Source: an uncultured Lachnospiraceae bacterium (lineage in GTDB: Bacteria; Bacillota_A; Clostridia; Lachnospirales; Lachnospiraceae). From it: a DNA stretch of 14,888 nt. Where the stretch lies: NCBI GenBank assembly GCA_902783205.1, contig CACZQE010000035.1, positions 1 to 14,888 of the forward strand, written 5' to 3'. This document shows, piece after piece, positions 1 through 6,036 of the stretch; within the stretch, counting starts at the first letter, position 1, and each line of letters opens with the position of its first letter. A model generated the notes under the pieces. The model was not told the origin of the DNA and ran no database searches. It saw only the letters and a program-made list of their open reading frames with translations. The position numbers and the translations under genes were made by a program.

Positions 1-598
1 GAATCAGCCGTCCTTTCGGGGCCGCCTTGTCGATGGGGACAACCAGAACGATTCTCTGGCCCGGACTGATCAGATCAGAAAGAAGTCTTCTCTCCTCCTT
101 CTTAAGGGCAGCCGCTGCCATCATTTCTTTTAATTCCTGTATGCGGATTTTTTCCGTAGCGCTGACATAGATTTCATTTTTCCCGGCAGGGGGAAGTTCT
201 TCTAAAAGATCACATTTATTGTATACGATCAGATAGGGTATCTCCTTTTCCCGGAAAATGTCAATCAGCTCATGATCTGCCCCTCCCGGGCCTTTTACGG
301 CATCGATCACCAGAATGGCCAGATCGCTCCGGTTCAGGATTTCCCTGGTCTTTCTCACCCGGAGCCTGCCCAGGCTGCCGCTGTCATCAAAACCCGGTGT
401 ATCTATGATCATGACCGGCCCCAGAGGCAGAAGCTCCATGGCTTTGCTGACCGGGTCCGTGGTTGTTCCTTCCACCGGAGATACTACGGCCAGATCCTGT
501 CCTGTCACAGCATTAACGACACTGGATTTGCCCGCGTTTCTCTTACCGAAGAAACCGATATGTGTCCGTTCGCCGGACGGTGTGTCATTCATTCCCAT
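1..598 (-). CDS. hydF: [FeFe] hydrogenase H-cluster maturation GTPase HydF (N-terminal part, cut by window edge)
   Basis: HydF is the GTPase scaffold on which the di-iron subcluster of [FeFe] hydrogenase is assembled, with HydE and HydG, before transfer to the hydrogenase. About 199 codons are visible and all belong to the GTPase domain: Walker A/G1 GKRNAGKSS (about residues 18-26), the G2 region EGTTTDPV (43-50), G3 DTPGFDD (66-72), G4 NKCD (127-130) and a G5-like YVSATEK. The stretch AMELLPLGPV after G2 and PKGRLI at the visible end are typical of HydF and separate it from the tRNA GTPase MnmE and from Era/Der. The C-terminal dimerisation and cluster-binding domains, with their cysteines, lie outside the window. 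Two in-frame ATGs exist, at 598 and 592. The first is preferred because AAGGAG lies about 9 nt upstream. The start overlaps the end of the MATE gene by 14 bp, so the two are probably translationally coupled. Hydrogenase and HydE/HydG genes are not visible here. Confidence 0.93.
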   Translation of the reverse strand, partial: MGMNDTPSGERTHIGFFGKRNAGKSSVVNAVTGQDLAVVSPVEGTTTDPVSKAMELLPLGPVMIIDTPGFDDSGSLGRLRVRKTREILNRSDLAILVIDAVKGPGGADHELIDIFREKEIPYLIVYNKCDLLEELPPAGKNEIYVSATEKIRIQELKEMMAAAALKKEERRLLSDLISPGQRIVLVVPIDKAAPKGRLI

Positions 599-1976
599 TT
601 GGATTCACTCCTTCTTTGGCAGCTTCTTTGATCATGGGGCGCAGCAATGTAAAATACATTGTCAGGTAGCAGGCTGCGCCTCCGATTACATTTGATATGG
701 GCTCCGCCAGGAATACTCCTTTTGTCCCCAGCCCCATCAGACCCGGAAGGATCAGGGTGAGGGGAAGAACGATAATCCCCTTGCGGAGAACGGAAAAGAA
801 AATCGCTCTGCCCGATTTGCCCATGGCTTTAAATATGGTCTGGCCGCAGTACTGGAACGCCATCATGACAAATCCGGCAAAAAAGATATTGACTGCCGGA
901 ACACCGGCAGCGATCATCTGAGGATCATTGCTGAAAATTCTTATAAACATGCCCGGCATAAGCCTGATCAAAAGCCAGGCCGCCATGGTATAGACCACTT
1001 CAATTCCTGTCAGGATCTTCACACAGGAGATGATCTTTTTCCTGTCACCGGCCCCGTAATTATAGGAAATGACAGGGGTTGCCCCGTCTGAGAGAGCCAT
1101 CACGGGAACCTGAACAATCTGCCTTATGGAATTGATCACGGTCATGATACCGATGTAGAGGTCCCCGCCGAACTGCTGCAGCATGCTGTTGCAGGCGATC
1201 TGTGTAACAGAGTCGGTAACCTGCATGACAAAACTGGCAGTCCCCAGCAGGGTAATCCGGCCGATGCAGACAGGATCCGGTTTGAGTTCGGAAAGAGAAA
1301 GACGGATTTCCGCCCTTTTTCCGGTCAGGAAGGTCAGGACCCATATGGCCGAGGCCACCTGGGAGATTACCGTGGCCACCGCTGCTCCCGCGACTCCCAT
1401 ATGAAATGCAAAAATAAGAATGGGGTCAAGGATGATATTCAAAACCGCTCCCAGAAGGACCGTCCGCATGCCTACAGCCGCAAATCCCTGGCAGTTGATG
1501 TAGGGATTCAGTCCCAGCGAGGTCATGACAGCCGGAGTCCCCAGCAGATAGATGATCATATAGACCGCAGCGTAGGGGTAAAGCCTGTCACTGGCTCCGA
1601 AAAGGTAAAGAACGGGTTTATGAAAAATGATCCCGCCGGCCAGCAGCAAGAGGCTTGTCAGCATAAGCATGAAAAATGCGTTATTGAGAATGTGACCGGC
1701 TCCGGCCCGGTTCTTTTTCCCCCGCTCTATGGCACATAAAGGCGCACCGCCCACTCCAAACAGATTGGAAAAGGCGGTGATTATAGTTATAACGGGAAAA
1801 CAGAGGCCTACGCCGGCAAGGGCCGCTGGTCCTGTCCCCGGTATCCGTCCGATATAAATTCTGTCAACAATATTGTAGAGAAGGTTCAGCAGCTGGGCCA
1901 GAAGCATAGGCAGAGCTGCCGCAAGTATACTTCGCGAGACTTTTTCATCCCCGAAGTCTATCTGGGAAGACTTCAT
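585..1976 (-). CDS. MATE family efflux transporter
   Basis: This 463-residue integral membrane protein belongs to the multidrug and toxin extrusion (MatE/NorM/DinF-like) family, which exports organic compounds in exchange for Na+ or H+. The length matches the usual 440-470 residues and the sequence is hydrophobic throughout, compatible with 12 membrane helices. Family features visible are the amphipathic start followed by ILAAALPMLLAQLLNLLYN, the segment DRIYIGRIPGTGPAALAGVG near residues 38-57, and the mid-protein stretch ALSDGATPVISYNYGAGD that opens the second half. Substrate cannot be read from the sequence. Its ATG overlaps the stop of the upstream trkH remnant (ATGA), with AAAGGA about 10 nt before it, and its 3' end overlaps hydF by 14 bp. 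It is therefore embedded in a leftward transcript with no promoter of its own that I can see. The join to hydF is probably positional rather than functional. Confidence 0.93.
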   Translation of the reverse strand: MKSSQIDFGDEKVSRSILAAALPMLLAQLLNLLYNIVDRIYIGRIPGTGPAALAGVGLCFPVITIITAFSNLFGVGGAPLCAIERGKKNRAGAGHILNNAFFMLMLTSLLLLAGGIIFHKPVLYLFGASDRLYPYAAVYMIIYLLGTPAVMTSLGLNPYINCQGFAAVGMRTVLLGAVLNIILDPILIFAFHMGVAGAAVATVISQVASAIWVLTFLTGKRAEIRLSLSELKPDPVCIGRITLLGTASFVMQVTDSVTQIACNSMLQQFGGDLYIGIMTVINSIRQIVQVPVMALSDGATPVISYNYGAGDRKKIISCVKILTGIEVVYTMAAWLLIRLMPGMFIRIFSNDPQMIAAGVPAVNIFFAGFVMMAFQYCGQTIFKAMGKSGRAIFFSVLRKGIIVLPLTLILPGLMGLGTKGVFLAEPISNVIGGAACYLTMYFTLLRPMIKEAAKEGVNPNGNE

Positions 1977-2647
1977 TTTCTGTCCGTCCTTTCACGCATT
2001 ACAGTCTTTATCTTCTGATTGGTAAGATCCTTCCAGATGGCCGGATGCAGCAGAATCAGCAGGGGGAAAAGCTCAAGTCTTCCGGCCAGCATGTCAAACA
2101 TCATAACAAACTTGGCAAAATCACTGAAAAAGCTGAAATTGCAGGTTGGTCCGACTTTGGAAAGTCCCGGACCTATATTATTGATGGTCGCTGCCACTGC
2201 CGTGAAGGATGTCACCAGGTCATTACCGTCAAGCGAGACAAGGAAAACCGATATAACGAATATGATCAGAAATGTGATCAGAAAAACGTTAGTCGCCCTT
2301 ACCACCTCGTGTTCAATGGGACGGCTGTCCATCTTGATCTTCTTGATGCTTTTGGGATGAATATAAGACTGCAGTTCTTTGATCACTGTCTTGACCATGG
2401 TAATGATCCTGCTGACCTTGATTCCGCCGCCGGTACTGCCGGCACAGGCTCCAATAAACATAAGCATGACCAGAATCACATGGCAGGACTTGCTCCAGGT
2501 TTCAAAGTCGTATGTGGCGAATCCCGTCGTGGTAATAATGGACGATACCTGGAAAAAGGCATGGCGCAGAGAAGTTCCGAAAGCCATGGAACTCTTGTGT
2601 ATGCTGTATGTAATGTAAGCGGTGGACGCCGCGATGATCAGCTGACC
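1973..2647 (-). pseudogene. trkH: TrkH potassium transporter, C-terminal half only (5' half deleted)
   Basis: TrkH is the membrane pore of the Trk K+ uptake system and is normally about 480 residues in four M1-pore-M2 repeats. Only the last two repeats remain. Visible are the third pore loop with its TTTGF motif (SSIITTTGFATYDFETWS), the conserved FIGACAGSTGGGIKVSRI segment, the fourth pore loop AATINNIGPGLSKVG, and the closing MFDMLAGRLELFPLLIL. The trkH frame is open back to about 2647, where a TAA in this frame lies inside sequence derived from trkA. Homology to TrkH begins near 2641 (LIIAASTAYITYSIHKSS). The first ATG in this frame is at 2587 and would give a 204-residue protein, but I see no convincing ribosome binding site that makes it a genuine start. 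The two missing repeats make a working channel very unlikely. The stop codon overlaps the MATE start, so translation across this remnant may still matter for MATE expression. An assembly error is the alternative explanation. Confidence 0.85.
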
Positions 2648-2799
2648 TTACGCTCATTTTTATCGATGATGGTGATATCATGATTTTCCCTGCTCAGCTG
2701 CTCCAGTAATGCTCTTCCGACTTTTCCGCAGCCAACGATGATAATACTAAGGCCCTGTGCAGAAGCCTTGCTTTTGCCCGGTCTGATAAAATCGAACAC
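2638..2799 (-). pseudogene. trkA: TrkA K+ uptake regulator, first 53 codons only (truncated by deletion)
   Basis: TrkA is the cytosolic, NAD(H)-binding regulatory subunit of the TrkH channel and is normally about 450 residues with two Rossmann (RCK) and two TrkA-C domains. Only the start of the first Rossmann fold is left: the glycine motif IIIVGCGKVGRALLEQL, the second strand HDITIIDKNE, and the acidic residue that binds the NAD ribose. After KVS the frame hits TGA, exactly where the sequence changes to trkH in another frame. The start is GTG at 2799, supported by GGAGG 8 nt upstream; there is a short lead (FDFIRPGKSKASAQG) before the Rossmann strand. The promoter and ribosome binding site are intact, so a 53-residue peptide could be made, but it lacks most of the nucleotide-binding fold. 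I infer one deletion of roughly 2 kb that removed most of trkA and the first half of trkH. Confidence 0.85.
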
Positions 2800-2853
2800 G
2801 TCCTTCTCCTCCGGTCTGTTTAAAAAATGTTCTTACACAGTTATTTACTTATA

Positions 2854-2862
2854 ATTATAGCA
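2854..2862 (-). promoter_or_regulatory. Extended -10 promoter of the trkA'-trkH'-MATE-hydF transcript
   Basis: Reading the minus strand, TGC TATAAT forms a perfect -10 hexamer (2854-2859) with the TG of an extended -10 element. No good -35 box lies 16-18 bp upstream, which is tolerated by extended -10 promoters. The expected start near 2847 leaves about 48 nt before the trkA GTG. It is the only good promoter I see between the DUF711 gene and the MATE gene, so it probably now drives MATE and hydF. I saw no hairpin-plus-T-run terminator for the DUF711 gene in this 83-bp gap. Confidence 0.55.
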
Positions 2863-2882
2863 CTGATGCGTCACTTTCACAT

Positions 2883-4247
2883 CTAATTTTTGAAACTGTG
2901 GATGGGAGCCGGGATCCGCCCGCCTCTCCTGATAAATGCTTCACAGCCGAAGTTATTTACAGGCATAATGGGTGCCCTGCCCAGCAGGCCGCCGAACTCC
3001 ACTTCCTCTCCTACTCCTTTTCCGATCACGGGGATAATGCGGACTGCCGTGGTCTTCTGGTTAACCATTCCCAGAGCCATCTCATCTGCAATAATACCGG
3101 AAATGGTCGATGCTTTGGTGTCTCCCGGAACGGCGATCATATCGAGACCCACAGAGCATACGCAGGTCATTGCTTCCAGCTTTTCAAGGGTCAGGGCGCC
3201 TGCCTTTACGGCATCAATCATCCTCCTGTCCTCGCTGACAGGGATAAATGCGCCACTGAGGCCGCCCACATAGGAGGAAGCCATTACGCCGCCCTTTTTG
3301 ACCTGGTCATTGAGCAGGGCCAGAGCTGCCGTAGTTCCCGGCGCTCCCGCGTACTCAAGTCCGATCTCCTCAAGGATTTCTCCCACACTGTCTCCCACAG
3401 CCGGTGTCGGAGCCAGAGACAGGTCAATGATCCCGAAGGGTACTCCCAGACGACGGGATGCCTCTCTTGCCACAAGCTGTCCTACCCGGGTCACCTTAAA
3501 GGCAGTTTTCTTAATGGTTTCGCAAAGGATCTCAAAGCTCTGTCCCCGTACGGTTTCTATCGCTCTCTTTACCACACCCGGACCGCTTACGCCTACGTTG
3601 ATCACTACATCAGCTTCGGACACACCATGGAAGGCGCCCGCCATGAAGGGATTGTCGTCCGGCGCATTGGTAAATACCACGAACTTGGCATTTCCTATAC
3701 ATTCTCTGTCTTTTGTGGCTTCTGAAGTTTCAAGGATCACCTGGCCCAGAAGACGGACTGCATCCATATTGATTCCGGTCTTTGTGGAGCCTACATTGAC
3801 TGAAGCACAGACACGGTCTGTCACTGAAAGAGCCTCCGGCAGAGACCGGATCAGGTTTTCATCCGATGCCGTCATGCCCTTCTGGACCAGAGCAGAATAA
3901 CCGCCGATAAAATTCACGCCCACTTCCTTGGCACATTGATCCAGGGTGCGGGCGATCTTTACAAAATCTTCGGGGCCGCTGCAGCAGGAACCGCCTGCCA
4001 GGGCAATGGGTGTCACGGAGATCCGCTTGTTGACAACGGGAATCCCGAATTCCTGCTCGATCTCCTTTCCGACCTTGACCAGATTTCCGGCTTTTTCGGT
4101 AATCTTGGCATGGATATTAGAGCAGAATTCCTCCAGGCTGCCCCCGGCACAGTCAAGGAGGCTGATTCCCATGGTGATCGTCCGCACATCAAGATTCATC
4201 TCGTGAATCATCTGGTTCGTTTCAATTACTTCATTTATGTTCAGCAT
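2883..4247 (-). CDS. DUF711 / PFL family protein (UPF0210), function not established
   Basis: This 454-residue protein belongs to the DUF711 family (UPF0210, called PFL family because of a distant similarity to pyruvate formate-lyase). No reaction has been assigned with certainty. Family hallmarks are the start [29 protein letters not shown], the segment [30 protein letters not shown], and the glycine-rich blocks [13 protein letters not shown] and [17 protein letters not shown]. No signal peptide or membrane helix is seen, so it is expected to be cytosolic. The start was set at ATG 4247: AGGAGG lies 6 nt upstream, whereas the TTG at 4253 that lengthens the frame by two codons touches that AGGAGG and cannot be used. 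The ribosome binding site overlaps the stop region of the ACT-domain gene only 10 bp upstream, so both are probably made together. Length is that expected for the family and nothing is missing. Confidence 0.93.
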   Translation of the reverse strand: MLNINEVIETNQMIHEMNLDVRTITMGISLLDCAGGSLEEFCSNIHAKITEKAGNLVKVGKEIEQEFGIPVVNKRISVTPIALAGGSCCSGPEDFVKIARTLDQCAKEVGVNFIGGYSALVQKGMTASDENLIRSLPEALSVTDRVCASVNVGSTKTGINMDAVRLLGQVILETSEATKDRECIGNAKFVVFTNAPDDNPFMAGAFHGVSEADVVINVGVSGPGVVKRAIETVRGQSFEILCETIKKTAFKVTRVGQLVAREASRRLGVPFGIIDLSLAPTPAVGDSVGEILEEIGLEYAGAPGTTAALALLNDQVKKGGVMASSYVGGLSGAFIPVSEDRRMIDAVKAGALTLEKLEAMTCVCSVGLDMIAVPGDTKASTISGIIADEMALGMVNQKTTAVRIIPVIGKGVGEEVEFGGLLGRAPIMPVNNFGCEAFIRRGGRIPAPIHSFKN

Positions 4248-4257
4248 GGACAACCTC

Positions 4258-4545
4258 CTAAATCCGGTGCATCATCTCAAAAATCTCTGCACGCTGTACC
4301 TGGATCCGCATTCCGATCTCTTCACCGATCTGGTCCAGCTCAGCTGCCATGTCGGGAAATGTCTTGGTCTTCTCATCGGATTCCACAACCATCATCATAT
4401 TGAAAAATCCGCCTGTGATGGTCTGATTGATATCAAGGATATTGATATTATTGGAAGCAAGATAGGAAGATACCTTTGCAATGATCCCCACTGCGTCTAC
4501 TCCGACTACTGTAATAATTGATTTCTTTAATACATTGTTTTCCAT
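4258..4545 (-). CDS. Small ACT-domain protein (UPF0237 family)
   Basis: This 95-residue protein is essentially a single ACT domain, a fold that binds amino acids or other small ligands and usually acts by dimerising. It resembles the UPF0237/GcvR-like group. The strand-helix start [34 protein letters not shown] is characteristic, with glycines in the VGVDAVGI turn where ligand is bound in other ACT domains. The ATG at 4545 has GGAGG 8 nt upstream. Its stop at 4258-4260 lies 10 bp from the DUF711 start and abuts that gene's ribosome binding site, which suggests coupled translation. In many Firmicutes the same two genes are adjacent, so a role as a ligand-sensing partner of the DUF711 protein is a reasonable inference. 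The ligand cannot be read from the sequence. Confidence 0.9.
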   Translation of the reverse strand: MENNVLKKSIITVVGVDAVGIIAKVSSYLASNNINILDINQTITGGFFNMMMVVESDEKTKTFPDMAAELDQIGEEIGMRIQVQRAEIFEMMHRI

Positions 4546-4569
4546 GATTGATTCCTCCGCTTATTATTA

Positions 4570-5358
4570 TCAGAATCCTGTCAGTTCCGTGCGGGAGGCA
4601 ACCTTAATCTGCACACCCTTTTCCTCCAGGTTGATTCCATGCATCGCCAGTTCACTGACGACTGTTTCATATGCCAGTTCGGCAAAATTATTCTCTTTTG
4701 AAAGATGGCCCAGCATCACCTGTTTTAAATTCTTCCCCAGAATTCTGGACAGAAGCTGGCCTGCTCTCTCATTGGAAAGATGACCGCTGTTGCTTAAGAT
4801 CCTTCTTTTTAAGGGATAGGGATAGGGTCCCACCATCAGCATGTTCAGGTCATGATTTGCTTCAAGCAGCAGAGTCTCGCAGCCGGAAAGCTTTTCGATC
4901 AGGTAATCGTCAAATGTTCCCAGATCAGTTGCGATAGCGGCTTTAGCCTCTCCCTCCGAGAAGGTATAGCAGACCGGGTCCGCCGCATCATGCAGAGTGC
5001 TGGATGCCTCGACTGTAAGGCCTTCCATTTCAAAAGGCCGGTCCGGCTGAAGGCTGTGAAAAAGCTTTCTGTCCACTTTTCCAAGAGAGCCGGACGCAAA
5101 AATGGCGTCGATAGTTTTTCCGGTCGCAAAAACAGGGACAGGGTATTTTCTGAGGAAAACACCCAGTCCGCTGATATGGTCATTATGTTCATGGGTCACA
5201 AAGATACCGCCCAGAGAGGCAGGGTCAACTCCGATTTCTTGGAGTCCGCCGACGATCCTCTTTCTGCTGATGCCGGTATCTACCAGGAAATTTGTATCCT
5301 GATTGCTCACGCAGATGCAGTTACCGCTGCTTCCGCTGGCAATGCTCACTAGTTTCAT
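4570..5358 (-). CDS. WalJ/YycJ-like MBL-fold metallo-hydrolase
   Basis: This 262-residue protein has a metallo-beta-lactamase fold of the YycJ/WalJ type, a group linked to nuclease activity and to DNA repair or cell-wall control in Firmicutes. The metal-binding motif THEHNDH (H56, H58, D60, H61) is intact. Further likely ligands are H123 in STLHDA, D145 in ATDLG, H193 in SGHLSNE and H218 in LGHLSKENN; the last two blocks and LEANHD are typical of this subgroup. The opening SIASGSSGNC is also typical. It is cytosolic and of normal length. In Bacillus and Staphylococcus the gene follows walRK-yycHI, but here it stands alone after coaE and before the ACT/DUF711 pair, 24 bp upstream of the ACT gene. 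The ATG at 5358 has an AGAGGA about 10 nt upstream, a moderate ribosome binding site. Subfamily is sure; the physiological substrate is not. Confidence 0.9.
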   Translation of the reverse strand: MKLVSIASGSSGNCICVSNQDTNFLVDTGISRKRIVGGLQEIGVDPASLGGIFVTHEHNDHISGLGVFLRKYPVPVFATGKTIDAIFASGSLGKVDRKLFHSLQPDRPFEMEGLTVEASSTLHDAADPVCYTFSEGEAKAAIATDLGTFDDYLIEKLSGCETLLLEANHDLNMLMVGPYPYPLKRRILSNSGHLSNERAGQLLSRILGKNLKQVMLGHLSKENNFAELAYETVVSELAMHGINLEEKGVQIKVASRTELTGF

Positions 5359-5394
5359 CTTATATTCATCCTCTGCCGTAAAAAAATCTATTAG

Positions 5395-5423
5395 ATTATA
5401 TAACAGATAGGACCTTTAGTAAA
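5395..5423 (-). promoter_or_regulatory. Candidate sigma-A promoter for the WalJ-like/ACT/DUF711 operon
   Basis: On the minus strand TTTACT (5418-5423) and TATAAT (5395-5400) are separated by exactly 17 bp. The -10 is perfect and the -35 matches four of six bases. The -35 overlaps the last codon and the stop of coaE. The expected transcript starts near 5388, about 30 nt before the ATG at 5358. Read-through from coaE is still possible, because no strong terminator lies in the 57-bp gap. Confidence 0.5.
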
Positions 5424-6036
5424 GGATAATTCCTTCTTTGTCAAGTGCATCCGATATCAGTTTCTCCGTCTCTTCGACACTACCGCTGTTATCGATGACA
5501 AGGCTGGCGCAGCTGCGGAACTCGGCATCACTTTTCTGCTTCTCCAGAACGGATCTGGTCTTTTCGGGAGTGTATCCCCGGCCTTCCTCCAGTCTTTTGG
5601 CCCTGACGGCGTCATCTACGTATATGTACCAGATTGCATCCAGATCTTCCTCCAGACCTGATCCCGGCAAAAGGGCCGATTCTACAGCCAGGAGGGGGGC
5701 TTTTCCTTCTCTGCGGAATCTGCGGATTTCTTCACGGATCCTGCGGATCACGCCGGGATGAGTGATGGCATTCAGGGCGGCAAGCTTTTCCGGATCAGAA
5801 AATACCAGTGCCGAGAGCTTACCGCGGTCAATGGTCCCGTCATCTCTCAGGATCTCCCGGCCGAAGCAGTCAACGATTCCCTTCCAGTTATCTTCTCCGG
5901 GTTCCATCAACCGGTGGGCTGTCAGGTCGGAAAGGATAATATCTGCCCGGTACCTGTCGCGGAGTATTTCCATGATAATGCTCTTTCCCGCGCCCACGCC
6001 GCCGGTGATTCCTATTACTTTTCTATTTTGCTTCAT
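5416..6036 (-). CDS. coaE: Dephospho-CoA kinase
   Basis: CoaE phosphorylates the 3'-hydroxyl of the ribose of dephospho-CoA, the last step of coenzyme A synthesis, in the cytosol. The P-loop GGVGAGKS (residues 12-19) follows the KVIGITG strand, and D31 in IILSD, the ITHPGV segment, and LAVESALLPGSGLEEDLDAIWYIYVD match the CoA-binding and lid regions of the family. The chosen ATG at 6036 gives 206 residues, the usual size, and has GAAGGG about 10 nt upstream. The ATG at 6060 would add eight residues ahead of a normal N-terminus and has no ribosome binding site. The gene overlaps the end of polA by 14 bp, a classic polA-coaE arrangement that implies co-transcription and coupled translation. Confidence 0.95.
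   Translation of the reverse strand: MKQNRKVIGITGGVGAGKSIIMEILRDRYRADIILSDLTAHRLMEPGEDNWKGIVDCFGREILRDDGTIDRGKLSALVFSDPEKLAALNAITHPGVIRRIREEIRRFRREGKAPLLAVESALLPGSGLEEDLDAIWYIYVDDAVRAKRLEEGRGYTPEKTRSVLEKQKSDAEFRSCASLVIDNSGSVEETEKLISDALDKEGIILY

Noticed and set aside
2045..2683. Plus-strand open frame of 212 codons opposite the trk remnants
   Set aside because: It crosses the deletion junction antisense to recognisable TrkH and TrkA sequence and resembles no family; it is a by-product of codon use on the other strand.
1973..2799. A genuine TrkA-TrkH fusion protein
   Set aside because: The two parts are in different frames with a stop codon in each frame at the join, so a single chain cannot be made without frameshifting.
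4251..4253. TTG as start of the DUF711 gene
   Set aside because: It touches the AGGAGG sequence, leaving no spacing; the ATG at 4247 has a 6-nt spacing and gives the usual family N-terminus.
5380..5397. Small hairpin followed by seven T on the minus strand after coaE, as a terminator
   Set aside because: The stem is only about 5 bp and all but one pair are A/T; it also overlaps the start region of the proposed promoter, so it is too weak to call.
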